The notes under the pieces were generated by a model. It was given only the letters and a program-made list of their open reading frames with translations. It searched no databases and had not been told where the DNA came from. A DNA stretch of 64,000 nt from contig JALIGW010000001.1 of assembly GCA_023053685.1 (NCBI GenBank), positions 70,833,740 through 70,897,739 on the forward strand. Direction: 5' to 3'. The DNA is from Diadophis punctatus similis (taxonomy: Eukaryota > Chordata > Lepidosauria > Squamata > Dipsadidae). This document shows positions 44,787 to 56,797 of the stretch, piece by piece; within the stretch, counting starts at the first letter, position 1; each line of letters starts with the position of its first letter. A program made the position numbers and the translations under genes.

Positions 44787-46019
44787 GTTTGTTTTTGGGG
44801 AAAATGGACACAGCATCACACTGAGATCCACACCCAGTAGCCAGTGCTGGATGCTGAATTTTTTCCAGATAAAGGAGGAAGCATGAAATCAACCCTTCTG
44901 ATCTCCAGATGGCTGTTTCCCATGAGTTGAGTGAAAAGTTCAATAAGGAATGACAAGAAAGTTAAAAACTGATGAAGGGGAAGTTTACTTTATAAAAATA
45001 TTAATTTTTTAATGAAACTACATTGCAAAAATCCTAACTGAGTTCACACTCAAATTTTCCATGAGAACACATTTGCTATATATTAAACATTGTTGATAAC
45101 CAAGTTGATTCAAAAAATAAAAAATTAAAGTAACCTGAGTAGATTGAATATTTGGTTGTAACCATGGAAACACAGATGTGCATGCCTGCAATTACAGTTT
45201 TAAAAACTAGAGAAAGTTTTTGTTTATCTTCTCTTCTGTTTAACAGTTTGGTTTCAAATAATGATGTATAAGGCAGGAAGAATAGAGGGTAGAAGAAGTT
45301 CCTTAGAACAATTGTCAGAGAAGGAAGATAAAGTGATAAAGCAATTTCTTTAAGCTTACTACACATAGTGTTTGATGAATTGGGATTTAAATTGACTCAG
45401 TCACTTGAAACCCTATTCAGTCTTTGAAAAAAACTCACAGATGGAAGGCTTGATAAGATAAAAGATGGAAAGTTCTGTCAAACAAGTGTCTGGAGATATA
45501 AAATAAGTTAAGGATAAGATGGACATTTAAAAAAGTAAATGGAGAATTGGAGAGAAAAATGAATAGTGTGGCTGCGAACTCAGAAGGAATTCAGTTTGAG
45601 ATTTAAAGCTATCCCACAGAGTTCAGATGAAAATATAGAGGAAACATTATACCAGCATTGACCAGTTTTTTGGACTGGGAAGATAAGGATACTGAGGCAA
45701 GAGAGATTCATAAGGTACATGTATATAATAAACTCACAGTTTTCAAGAATAAGAAATGTTCGAAGGGATGTTCAATGCATTTTGTAAGGCTAAAACACAC
45801 AAGGGATCAAGTTTTCCAATAGCACTTCAGAACAAGATTAAAGATTGATAATGTAGATATAATTATCCTAAAAGATAATTTGGACACGTGGGGAGTTCCT
45901 CCAGAATGGTGTGTTGAGTGGTGGGGCAACTTTTTTTCCTCTTGTACACAAACAGCTGATTATGCAGCTCTCTTCCCAGATTTGAATGGGAGCAACTAGG
46001 CATTACCCAAGACAACCCT
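44787..46019. other. AKT3 intron 2, nothing recognised
   Basis: AT-rich intron without a recognisable element. Confidence 0.4.
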
Positions 46020-46140
46020 TGGATGATTGTCAATCAGAATAGAGTTGGAAGGGTCCTTGGAGGTCTTCTAGTCCAATCCCTTGCTCAAGCAGGAGGCCTA
46101 TACCATTTCAGACAGGTGTGTACCTGCTGGGAAGAGGGAT
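46020..46140 (-). mobile_element. CR1 3'-end fragment
   Basis: The plus strand reads as inverted CR1: ATAGAGTTGGAAGGGTCCTT, GGAGGTCTTCTAGTCCAATC, then GCTCAAGCAGGAGGCC. This is among the commonest repeat signatures in reptile and bird genomes. Confidence 0.8.
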
Positions 46141-47094
46141 CTTGATGATTACAATTTTTGGTAGGACCAATCGCAAGGTTTGGTCTTCCATCTTTTCCTT
46201 TCAACTGTGTGTTATCTTTAAATACTCTTTGGTTTTAACTGCTCATTTTAAAGTTTTCTTTACTTTTTGATTTATATCTTTAACTACTGATCGACTGGTA
46301 AAAGTGGTTGAATGCTGACTTATCTACAACTCTTTGCTGGATTTTAGCGCAAACTTTTTTTTTTTTGCTGTTTATTTTGGAATTTTAAATCACTTTCACT
46401 TTGGCTGTAAGGAAGTCAACTTTAAAACATTCAGTTAAAACCAAAGCGTGCTGAAAGGGAAGATTCATCGTCAGATAGTGAAAGTCATCTGATTTCATTT
46501 ACATTTATATTGCATTTTTACTGCAAGGATTCTGTATTTTGCTAATTTTTAAAAGCTCTGGTCTTATTTTTCTTAAATCGTGATGGGAAATTTCCTTTTT
46601 TTCTAACTACTATTTATTGTGGGAAATTTTATCTCAATTTTTCCCTGTGTTCTTTCTCTTATGGTAGATTTACTTCTTTTGTCCTTGAGAGTGAATCTTT
46701 ATGCTTTTGTCATGAAAGCTCAGCTATAAAGAGTTTTGGACTATAATAAAATGTAAACAACAATAAATCAAAGATTTTGAATACTATACATGTTCTTTAC
46801 AATGTCTTTCGGAGGCCTTTGAAAAAAATGCTTTTTAACTTACAAACTCTAATTGAAACCTTGGATAAAGTTTATCAATGGTTTTAAATCAACCCCAAGA
46901 TGATATTCAGATACAAATAACAATAGCTGAATTAAACTTGCAATCAAATATTAAATGAGAATATTTGATCCTGGAGAGATCAGATATGAGGATTGTGATA
47001 ATTTGTGGTAGAGAAGAAGCGATTGTAGACTTTCCATGAGTTAAATACAATAATAGGTTGTTAACAAAGGTTAATACAGGTTACCTGTATGTAT
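46141..47094. other. AKT3 intron 2, unassigned
   Basis: T-rich on the left, AT-rich on the right. It may include the 5' part of an L1, but I have no motif that proves it. Confidence 0.35.
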
Positions 47095-47205
47095 TTATAA
47101 TTATTTTTGTGTTTTTATACTTTTAATTGTGATAATTGTCCACTGCCCAGAGTCAATTGGATTGAGATGGGCGATTATAGATTAAACAAATAAATATGCA
47201 CACAG
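47095..47205 (+). mobile_element. LINE/SINE 3' tail fragment
   Basis: CCACTGCCCAGAGTCAATTG and TGAGATGGGCGATTATAGAT followed by AAACAAATAAATA form the same ending as at 42490-42562 and 17100-17248. Confidence 0.6.
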
Positions 47206-47261
47206 ATCAGACTGAAGAAGATGAAGGACAACAGTAAATTCATAGTCTATGTATTCATGTA

Positions 47262-47508
47262 CAATAACAATAGCAATAGCACTTAGACTTATATACCGCT
47301 TCATAGTGCTTTACAGCTCTCTCTAAGCGGTTTACAGAGTTCAGCATATTGCCCCCAACAATCTGGGTCCTCATTTTACCCACCTCGGAAGGATGGAAGG
47401 CTGAGTCAACCTTGAGCCTAGTGAGATTTGAACAGCTGAACTGCTGAACTAGCAATCAGCTGAAGGTCGCAATGCTGCTTTTAACCACTGCGCTATCTCC
47501 CTGAAACA
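47262..47508 (-). mobile_element. squamate SINE with (GCTATT)n tail
   Basis: Inverted copy: AACAATAGCAATAGCACTTA (tail), ACCGCTTCATAGTGCTTTAC, CATATTGCCCCCAACAATCT, ACCTCGGAAGGATGGAAGG, and the tRNA-like head ending TAACCACTGCGCTA. Well preserved; family members at 10951, 34355 and 56560. Confidence 0.87.
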
Positions 47509-47682
47509 GCTGGCGTAATATTTTTGGATGCAGAGAAATCTTTGGGAATTTGGACTGGACATTCTGACTAGAGCTCCTAAATAAAATTAATCCAGAAGAA
47601 GAATTGGGTGAATAGCATATACTAATGGCAAATAGCAAAGATTAAAGCAAATGGAATACTCTGCATAATGTTTTCAATAAGC
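47509..47682 (+). mobile_element. old L1 fragment, left of a younger L1
   Basis: Plus-strand reading gives VIFLDAEKS, matching L1 reverse transcriptase motif A (F-x-D-A-x-K-A-F-D), then about 25 residues on a decayed ANGILC stretch corresponding to the VNG block. It breaks off where the younger L1 begins and resumes at 50493. A sister relic of the same region lies at 51620-51800. Confidence 0.65.
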
Positions 47683-50439
47683 GGAGGACAACATTAGACA
47701 ATATTTAGAAGGAATCAATTTAATTGAGATTATAGAATCAAAAAGAGAAATACTTAACAGAATTACAATGATGGAATTGCTAGAGGCAAGGAAAAAACAA
47801 AAGAATAATAAATCCCCAGGTCCAAACGGAATACCAATTGAATTTTATAAGAAAATACAAGAACCATTAGATGCACTAATGTTAGAGGTTTTTTTATGCT
47901 TTAATGAACGCTAACATACCTCAATCATGGACAGAAGCTCTTATTTCACTCATTCCTAAGGAAGATACAGACCCGACCCAAATTAGAAATTATAGGCCCA
48001 TTTCGCTCCTTAATGTAGATTACAAGATATTTGCAGCTATTATTTTGGAAAGATTTAAAAAAGTTTTAAGTGAAATTATACACATAGACCAGAACGGCTT
48101 CCTCCCAAAAAGAAATATAAAAAATAACATAAGAAATATAATAAATGTGCTTGAGTACTACCAATCCCACCCGGACAAACAGTTAGCCTTAAACTTCTTA
48201 GACGCGCAGAAGGCTTTCGATAACCTTAACTGGAAATTTATAATTACACAATTAGAAAAGATGAACTTTGGGGAAAAATTTATAAAAATGATTGAAAAAA
48301 TATACACCACCCAAACAGCGTGAATCATAATAAATGGAGACATCACAGGGAAAATTAATATTAGAAAGGGAGTGAGACAAGGTTGCCCTCTAGCGCCATT
48401 GCTATACATCTTGACTTTGGAGGTCTTATTGATCAGGATTAGAAACGAACAAGAAATAAAGGGCCTACAAATTAAAAAAGAAATTTATAAGCTCCAGGCA
48501 TTTGCGGACGACTTAGTATTTATATTAGAACAACCACTAGAGAAAGGACACAAATAATTACAATACATAGAAGATTATGGTAAGGTAGCAGGACTTAAAA
48601 TTAATAGGAATAAAATGAAAGTAATCATGAAAAATCTTACAAAAAACAAGAAAGGGAATGGGAAGAGAAAATGGCCATACAGGTTACAAAAAAATAATAA
48701 TTTGGGAATCTGGTTAACACCCAATTGTTCAACTCTGAAAAAAGAAAATTATGATAGATTTACCCAACAAGTCAAAAAAGATTTAGAAACCTGGAAGAAG
48801 TTACAATTGTCTTTTATAGGTAGAATTGCCTTGACAAAAATGAACATATTGCCCAGATTCTTATTTCTATTCCAGGTGATACGAGTAAAATTGGTGAAAG
48901 GGTTTTTTAATAAGCTAAACAAAATAATAACAGATTACATTTGGTAAGGGGAAAAAATCGTGAATAAAATTAAAAGTCCTACAAGATAAGAGAGAAAGAG
49001 GGGGATTTGGTTTGCCCGATTGGGAAACACACTACTATGCTGCAGCTCTCACGTGGATCAAAGATTGGGTATCACTCAAAAATAGAAGAATTCTGACATT
49101 GGAAGGGCATGATCTCCAGAGAGGCTGGCACGCCTTTCTCTGGGACGGAAAAAGCAAGACCCACAAATACTTTCAAAACCACCTAATTGGAGATTTGCTC
49201 ATCCAAATATGGCAAAAAATAAAAAGAAACCACTACAATAAAATACCTACCTGGTTCTCATCTATGGAAGTGATAAGATATCCAAATTTAATGGATATGG
49301 ATAAAATGACAACATATAAAGAAATATTAAAGGAACAGGGAGACTTAAAAACAAGAGAAGAATTAAGGGATCAAGGTATACAAATTGATTGGTGGCCATA
49401 TCTTCAGATAAAATCCAGACACAAAAAAGATGCAGAATACTACGGATTTCAGAAAGAAGAAAACGAATTAGATAAGATTATGTTAGGACAGGAAGACAAA
49501 ATGATTACAAAATTTTATAATTACTTATTGACCTATAAGATGGAAGAAGAGATCGTTAAAGAAGTGATGATAAAATGGGCCCAAAATTTTGGCTATAATA
49601 TAGAATTGGAAAAGTGGGACAAAGTATGGAGTACAAGTTATAAAATGACGAAATCTGTAGCATATAAAGAAAATATATATAAAATGTTTCACAGATGTCA
49701 CCTTCCACCAGTAAGGATCTCAAAAATGTACCCAAGTGCGTCACCAGATTGTTGGAAGTGCAAACATAATATAGGAACCTACTATCACACGTGGTAGTCT
49801 TGCCCTAAAGCAAAACAGTATTGGCAAAGGATTAGGAAATGGATCGAAGAAATAACAGAACAACACATAGAAATGAAACCGGAATTATTTTTATTAGGGA
49901 TATTTACAGGAAATCAAGACAAAAAAAATGCAATATTTAATTTTACATATTATTATTGCAGCAAGGATAGTATTCGCCCAGATGTGGAAAAATCATAATA
50001 TACCAACGGAAGAAAGTGTGATTAATAACTTTTTAGAATGTGCAGAGATGGATAGGCTTACCAAAGTAATAAACGAAGAAGAAGAATCAGAATACTATAA
50101 AATATGGGATGATTTGTACAAATGGCTTGATAATAGATATACAGGTTAGGAATAAACTAACTAAACAAGGTACAAAAGAAAGAATGTGGCAAGAAAAGAT
50201 ATAATACCATAAATAGAATTTCTGTATAAAATTTGTATTATTTTCTGTGATAGGTATATCGGCAAATGTAAGGATGAATTGATGAATTATTAGGTATATA
50301 CTACATGTAAATATTATATGTTTACTATAAATAGAAAGGAGGGACAAATGAATAAGAAAAGGATGTAAATGAACGTGAAATAGTCGTCCAATAAGCAGAA
50401 TGTAAAAAACATTTTTAATGTAAAACTTTAATAAAAATT

Positions 50440-50491
<52 letters not shown>

Positions 50492-50492
50492 A
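47683..50492 (+). mobile_element. L1 LINE, 5'-truncated, with most of ORF2
   Basis: Frames in order give NNKSPGPNGIPIEFYK (47810), NYRPISLLNVDYKIFA (47988), NFLDAQKAFDNLNWKF (48190; catalytic Asp), RQGCPLAPLLYILTLEVLL (48375) and LQAFADDLVFIL (48495; the catalytic FADD). Then come LTKMNILPRFLFLFQ (48835), a 261-codon frame from 49012 with GGFGLPDWETHYYAA at its start, and the C-terminal Cys-rich CWKCKHNIGTYYHTW plus CPKAKQYW near 49750-49820. Defects are a frameshift in a T run near 47890, stops at 48321, 48555 and 48945, and frameshifts near 48970 and 49925. It ends in a poly-A/(GAAA)n tail. Dead but the youngest LINE here by frame integrity. Confidence 0.92.
50438..50492. repeat. (GAAA)n microsatellite grown from the L1 tail
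   Basis: About 13 AAAG units at the end of the L1 3' UTR, expanded from its poly-A tail. Confidence 0.95.
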
Positions 50493-50600
50493 AAGAAACA
50501 GGTTGCCATTATCTTTCTTACCAAACATGAAATATTGTTTATCCTAAGAGAACAGGTGAATTAATAAACATATTTTATTTAGTAAATATATTTATTTTTA
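50493..50600 (+). mobile_element. old L1 fragment, right of the younger L1
   Basis: AACAGGTTGCCATTATCTTT corresponds to the RQGCPLS block that follows the VNG region at 47682 in an intact L1. This shows the young L1 dropped into an older one. It soon becomes unrecognisable. Confidence 0.5.
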
Positions 50601-51399
50601 AATGAGAAATTGATTACATTTATTATTGTATATTTGGTTTATTTGTAATTCACTGAGAATTTTTGTTAACTATGCTATTATATTGCTATGATGTCATAAT
50701 TAGGCTTGAGTTTGAAGCATTTTTAATGTTTGCCTTAATTATAATTAGGATTAGGGTTGTGAGTAGCCACCCAGTTCACCAGCACAAAGCTGCAGCTGTT
50801 TTTACTACCCTGCACTCTTCCAGCCCTGCTATGCATAGCTGACCTTTGTCATCTTCTACTGCTGCTTATTAGGCATGCCTGGTATGACCCTATACAAGAC
50901 AATTATTGGCCGTGCCAGGCCTTCTTCGTGAGGTTCGTGTGTCATTCTTCAACTTGCAAGAAGGCTGAGTATGATTTAGAGAAAGCAAGCACAGCCTTCT
51001 TGCAAGGTTTTGGAAAGCCTCAGAAGCTTTTGAAGCTTCACAAGAAGGGTGCAGGTGTTTTGGAGAACATCAGGAGAAAAAAGACAGCAGAGATTGGAAA
51101 TAATCGGACTTTTTTGAGGAACTATATTCAAAACTTAAAATTGACAGAAAATGTCTGAAAACATACAAAGACACAGCTCTTAAAGAATTCAGTAAAAAAC
51201 AGACATTTGTGAAGGAAATCTATAACCATTCAAGATATCAAAGAATAAGAGAGATAAAAAATTAAAATTGGATACATGTCAGACACAGATAGGTTGATAG
51301 CTCAGAATTACCAGAAGTTAGAAGAGGAATTAGTGAAATCACTGTTAAATATGAATGAATGAAATCAAGGAGATAAAAACAATGTCAAAAACAGAAATA
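50601..51399. other. AKT3 intron 2, nothing recognised
   Basis: A repeated AAGAAGGCTG/CAGCCTTCTTGC pair forms a small inverted repeat at 50959-51007. No gene or family seen. Confidence 0.4.
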
Positions 51400-52150
51400 A
51401 GCATTCATAACACAAAGAAAGGAAAGCCATGAACAAGAATACAAAGAAATCTCAGTCACTTAGACCAATTTCATTATAGAATGCTATTTGTAAATATATT
51501 AGCTATGTAAAAGGAAGTTCATTCCCAAATAGTAAGCACCTACCAGAAACGTTATATTCCAAAGACGACATTGATAGAGAACAGTGGAATTACTGTACTT
51601 ACAAATGCACGAAGTATATCAATATTATGAATAAGGGAGCTGTAATATTTTAGCTGAGGAAAAAGCTTTGACATCTTTGAATAGATATTTCTGCTGGAGG
51701 TTCTAGGCAAAATGAATCCTGGAGAAGGATCCCAGAAAGCATATATCAACAACAAACAGCAAAAAGTACAGTGAATGGAACACTCTCTGCAAACTTCTCA
51801 GTATGAAAGACATAAACTCTTTCCTATTTGTAATCTCTTTGGAAATCACAGCAAGCAAGATCCCAAAAGATAAACAAATAACTGGAATAATAATTAAGGA
51901 GAGGGATACAAAATGAAATACTATGCAGACAATATAATATTAACATAATGTTAATTATGCAACCAAAGCTCCATATGACTGTTGATATAAATAATCAAAG
52001 ACTTTGGCTGCCTTTTCAGAAAGAAAATTAATGAAAAGAAAGCTAAGATAATAACAAGGCATTTAACCTCTGAAGACTTTATAAAAGACCCACTGTCTGT
52101 AAGACAGCAAAGGATTCAGTGAAGTATCTAAGACGCCACTTGACAGGAAG
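51400..52150 (+). mobile_element. ancient L1 relic
   Basis: Broken plus-strand frames match L1 ORF2 in order: a LDQFHYRMLFVNILA block (the YRPISLLNVDYKIL position) at 51460, AEEKALTSLNRYF (motif A) at 51655, a MNPGEGSQKAY region at 51715, NGTL at 51775, and KDKQITGIIIKERD with a decayed ADD position near 51870. Every frame is broken. Confidence 0.6.
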
Positions 52151-52199
52151 TAATAAAGATATATTTCAAAATAATTACAGCAAATTATAGAAAGAAAAA

Positions 52200-53080
52200 G
52201 AATGAAACTGAGAGCTATAACAGCAACCAACAAGTTTCACGTGAGAAAGTTTGATGAACTGAATTAAGAATAGTCAACGGATCACTCAAAGGGAAATTGT
52301 TGTCAAGCTTGGCATTTCACAGGAATGTATGGGTCATATTATTGATGTTCTTCAATATTATAAGATTTGTGGAAGATGGATTCCTCACATGCTGAGAGTT
52401 TCAAGAGTTGATACTTGCCAGCAATTGTCACACTTGACAAAGAAAGTGAGGAATTTCTTTATAGCATTGTGGCAGCCAACAAAATATGGGCTTATCATGA
52501 CCCAGAATTGAAGTGTCAGTCCATGGAATATCATCACAATGTTTTACATGCAAAAAGAAAAAAGAAAAAAGAAAAGAAAAGAAAAAGAAAAATTAAAAAC
52601 CCAGGGTTTGACAGGAAAATTTATGGTCTACAGTTATTTTGAGACACAGATGGTATTATTCGCATGGATTTTCTTGAACATAGCAACAGTATCAGCTCAG
52701 ATTGCGATATTCAATTGCAATACTCAACAGACCCAAAACTTGAAACAATGATTAAGCAGAGTTCAGAAGCATAAAAAAGAAGGCTTTCTATGACATGGTG
52801 ATAGGCCTCACACTCCACAAACCATTGAAGAGGTAGCTGAGAAGTTGGCTCTGTCTTCCATCTTCTTACAGTCTAGATTTGGTGACATACGACTTCCACC
52901 TTTTCTCAAAATTGAGGAATACCTTTGTGGGCATCCATTGACTGAAATGAAGAGTGGAAAAGACTAAGGTTTGATTGGATTCAAGGAGTCCACATCATTA
53001 GTGTTCTCCAACACCTGAAGCTACATGGCCATTATCTTATTCGAGCACATTGCCCCAGAATGAAACATTTTTAACTGAAT
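52200..53080 (+). mobile_element. mariner (Tc1/mariner) transposase relic
   Basis: ITQREIVVKLGISQECMGHI (52276) is a mariner helix-turn-helix. It is followed by YYKICGRWIPHML, the conserved W-V-P-H linker region. After a frameshift come SEEFLYSIVAANKIWAYHDP (the V-T-G-D-E-x-W site; the first catalytic Asp is replaced by Asn) and LKCQSMEYHH. FDRKIYG..TDGIIRMDFLEH lies at 52610-52680, a GDRPHT remnant of DNARPH near 52800, and YSLDLVTYDFHLFSKLRNTF (the D34D third Asp) near 52875. Frameshifts and stops make it dead. Terminal repeats are not found. Confidence 0.83.
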
Positions 53081-53099
53081 ACAATTTGCAAAATAGAAA

Positions 53100-54024
53100 C
53101 AGAAAACTGATGGCAGAAGAAGATCTAATAATCCATCAAGTCCACCCCTTGACATTTTATTTTTGATGGTTATTTTTTTCTTTTTAATTAATTTATTTTA
53201 ATTATTTTTATTTCATTTTTAATTTTTGTTGGATGAGGAACATGTATTTATCCCAAGCATATTTAAACTCAGTTACTGATGATTGACTTACTACTTCCAC
53301 TGGAAGTTGGTTCCAAGCTTCTGCTATACTTTTTGCAAAGTAATACTTTCTAACATTACTTTTGAACTTCCCTCCTGTCAGTTTGAGTTTATGCCACTGT
53401 GTTCTTGATTTTTGCTTAATATTGAAAATACTGCCTTTTAGTACCTTATTTACACCTTTAATATATTAAAGGTTTCAGTCATGTCCGCCCTTTCCTTTCT
53501 GTCTTCCAGGTTTTACATATTCAGCTTCTCCCATCTCTCCTGATATTTTCTGCCCCTTAGACATTGTACCATTTTTGTTGTCCATCTCTGGACTCACTCA
53601 ATCTCTTCAATATCCTTTTTAAAGTGATGCCTTCAGAACTGGACACAATATTCCAAATGGGGTGTTACTAAAGCCCTATATAGCAGGATTAGGACCTCCT
53701 TTTTCCTGCTGGTGATCCCTCTGGTGATGCATCCCAGAATTTTGTTTGCCTTCACAGCTGTCTAGCCACATAGTTTACTCATTTTGCAGTCATCTGCTAT
53801 GAGCACCCCTAAAGCTTTATCTTTTGTTGTTCTGTCTAACACTGTACCCCCTGTATTCTACCAGAGGATTCTTTTCCCCCAAATGCATGATCTTACATTT
53901 AGAAACAATGAACAAGTCTCTAAATTTTTGACCAATTCTCCAGCAATGCCAAATCATTTTCCATGTAAGGAATACCCCCAGGACTATCAACTCTTTGTGT
54001 CATCAACAAAAGGACAACACTTCT
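53100..54024 (-). mobile_element. CR1 LINE relic, 3' part
   Basis: The plus strand reads as inverted CR1: CCATCAAGTCCACCCCTTGA (3' end), TTGAACTTCCCTCCTGTCAG, CAGAACTGGACACAATATTC, and GATGCATCCCAGAATTTTGT. It is cut by a poly-A insertion at 54025 and resumes at 54676. Confidence 0.8.
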
Positions 54025-54202
54025 TCAGTAACTATCTTGGAAATTAAATCAATAGCGGTTAATTTGGAAGGAGAATTTAAAAATTAATTGGTGAATATTC
54101 CAGATGACAAAACTAGACTTTTTTTTCTTTTTTCTTTTTTTGGGGGAGTAAGATGGAGTTAGCAGCATATACCTAGAATAAAGTATCATATATAAAGAAA
54201 TG

Positions 54203-54273
<71 letters not shown>

Positions 54274-54675
54274 GTAATTATTATTATTATTATTTCTTTT
54301 TTTTCTTAGACACAATGAGTTTAAATTTGAGATTTTGTCATCAGTCTGTCAAACATAAGAGGACTTAGTATAAAAGAGTACTCGGGAAGGCAAAGAGGGT
54401 GTAAGAGGAAGTAGATGGGGAGGAAGAGAGGGAGTAGAGTGAGGTAGAGGAGGAGTGAAGGAGTAAGAAAGTAGGAGGAGACGATGGAGGTAGAGAGAGG
54501 GGACTGCAATGGAAAAAAGTAGAACAGACTGATGATCAATGATGTAAGTGTTGTATAAGATATTTCTTTTGAATGATGGATTATAGTGTAAAACTATGTA
54601 TTTTATTGTAATATTTTAAGGTATATGTGTGTTGAATTGTATAAGTGGTGGAGGGAAAAAATTTGGAAAAAAAAA
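54025..54675 (+). mobile_element. poly-A retroelement insertion with 12-bp target duplication
   Basis: Exact GACAACACTTCT lies at 54013-54024 and again at 54676-54687. The right end of the insert is an A run (AAAAAAAAA). Together these are the products of target-primed reverse transcription by L1-type machinery. The 651-bp body holds an (AAT)n tract and a GA-rich segment, and resembles an L1 3' end. I see no coding motif, so the element type is inferred from tail and duplication only. Confidence 0.78.
54205..54292. repeat. (AAT)n microsatellite
   Basis: About 24 AAT units turning into ATT units at the right edge. Confidence 0.95.
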
Positions 54676-55097
54676 GACAACACTTCTCTAGAAATCCTTC
54701 TGTATATCACTTACAAGTATATTGAACAGAACAGGACCTGAGCCTTGTGACAGACAGTGCCCCATTAACAATCACACAATCATCATATCCCTGAGCCAAC
54801 TTCCTATCCCCTTAACCACCCAGTGGTGAAGCCCTAGCCTGCACAACATTCTTATGAGCTCATTATGTGAAGTGGATTTTGCTAATGTGGGTTATGATAC
54901 AGTACCATCTTTGTCCAAAACATTTCTGACATAGTTAAAAAAGTCAATTAGCTTGACATGATCTGCCCTCATTAAAACCATGGTGCTTTGGGTCCATCAA
55001 GTTGTGTGCTTTTAAATTTAAATGTTTGTATTCCTTTTTTTAGAAGTGATTCCATTAACTTCATTACTATACATGTTAAACTCTCTGGCCTGTAGTT
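54676..55097 (-). mobile_element. CR1 LINE relic, continuation
   Basis: TTGAACAGAACAGGACCTGA, CCTTGTGACAGACAGTGCCC, and GGCCTGTAGTTACC at 55088 are inverted CR1 reverse transcriptase sequence. It follows in order from the block ending at 54024 and is cut at its right end by a hAT MITE. Confidence 0.75.
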
Positions 55098-55346
55098 ACC
55101 GGTTATGTGGGTGTGGCTTGGTGGGCGTGGCAGAGGAGGAATACTGAAAAATCTCCATTCCTCCCCATTCCAAGGGAAGGTTACTGCAAAATCCCCATTT
55201 CCTCCCGATCAGCTGGGACTCCGGAGGCAGAGAATAGATGGAGGCAGGGCCAGTCAGAGGTGGCATTTACCGGTTCTCCAAACTACTCAAAATTTCCGCT
55301 ACCGGTTTTCCAGAACTGGTCAGAACCTGCTGAAACCCACCTCTGA
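55098..55346. mobile_element. family E hAT-type MITE, second copy
   Basis: It shares GTGTGGCTTGGTGGGCGTGG, AATCTCCATTCC, CCGGTTCTCCAAACTACTCA and AAATTTCCGCTACCGGTT with the copy at 19481-19764. It ends GAAACCCACCTCTG. The left terminus is truncated. Confidence 0.75.
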
Positions 55347-56559
55347 TCCAGACCCATTGTTTTATTAAGCTTTAAGTGGGCTATAGCTTTCTTTTGTTTT
55401 CATTACTGTACTATTTCTAATTTATTTCCAATATTTTTAAATACATTTTATGAATATTTTGTTTGAAGAATTTATTTTAGGGAGTTGAACATTTTTGAGG
55501 GTTAATTGAGTTTTGGTTCAATTTTTGGTCAGAAGGGTAAAGTTAGAAAGTTTTTATAAAAAATCAATTAAAATAATTTCTGCCTCTGTGCATTATTCTC
55601 AACTTTTATTTTTGTTTCTAATGTCTGTTACTTTTGAACATTTTCACTGTAAATGTGTTCTTTGTTCAGTTTTCTGTCCACTTAACTGCTTAGAGTTGCA
55701 GATATTTGAAATACTGCAGAAGCCTTTATAAATAAAATCCTTCTCATTTTAAAAAGAAAGTCTATTTTAACTATTTTCTTTCCCTCCCAAGTACTGTACT
55801 CATTTCCAAAAATTCAAGAGGTTTCAGCTCCTTATAAATATACAAGAATATATTTTGACATACCAAATTGTAGACTCTTGTTTATGAGGAAGCATCCCAT
55901 GGTAAATATGTAAAATGATAACATATTTGGCACTGCTATTAACAGTTATATAGCTTTTGTGAATACATATTGAGCATTATCTTAGTGATGCTTCTTTATG
56001 AAGAGGCTACATTTGTAATAAATGGGGCCAATCCAAAACATTTTGATGCTTGAGAACTATCTTTTCCATTCTTTATACAGAATGCGAGTGGAATAGTTGC
56101 TGACTTGTTCATCTCTGTGATTCAACATTTTTTAATGCATCTGAGTGATTTGTGTAAGGTTAAGGATATTGGACAGAATGTATTGTACATAGTTCTGTTC
56201 TCTCAAAATGGTATCATTGGCATTCTTTATCATATTCTGCCTAATGGGCCATTCCTGGTAATAAGTGGGATTAAACAAAACTACAAAATGTTACAATATT
56301 TTCACCATCCTTCATTAGCTTTAAGCTACAGTTTCAGTAGAACAAATGCCTGGAAGACTGCACCAGGTACCTGCAATTTCTAGCCTTAATTGAAATGATT
56401 AGCCTTAATTGAAATTATATATATTTAGGATAGTAGCTTATATCTTTACTTCTTATCACATAACCCACCTGTTGGTAATACATTTTATGGTATTTTGATT
56501 CCATCTTGAGGAAGACATGATTTAGAATTGAAATACACATATTTTTTATATAATGCACA
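55347..56559. other. AKT3 intron 2, nothing recognised
   Basis: No feature recognised. Confidence 0.4.
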
Positions 56560-56797
56560 ACTATAGCAATAGCACTTAGACTTATATACCGCTTCATAGT
56601 GCTTTACAGCCCTCTCTAAGCAGTTTACAGAGTTCAGCATATTGCCCCCAACAATCTGGGTCCTCATTTTACCGACCTCAGAAGGATGGAAGGCTGAGTC
56701 AACCTTGAGCCGGTGAGATTTGAACAGCTGAACTGCTGAACTAGCAGTCAGCTGAAGTAGGTTGCAGTGCTGCTTTTAACCACTGCGCCAACTCTGG
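56560..56797 (-). mobile_element. squamate SINE with (GCTATT)n tail
   Basis: Inverted copy very close to the one at 47262: ATAGCAATAGCACTTAGACT, ACCGCTTCATAGTGCTTTAC, CATATTGCCCCCAACAATCT, then the tRNA-like head ending TTAACCACTGCGCC. Confidence 0.87.

Noticed and set aside
47683..50492. Active L1
   Set aside because: 5' end and ORF1 are absent and ORF2 has several stops and frameshifts.
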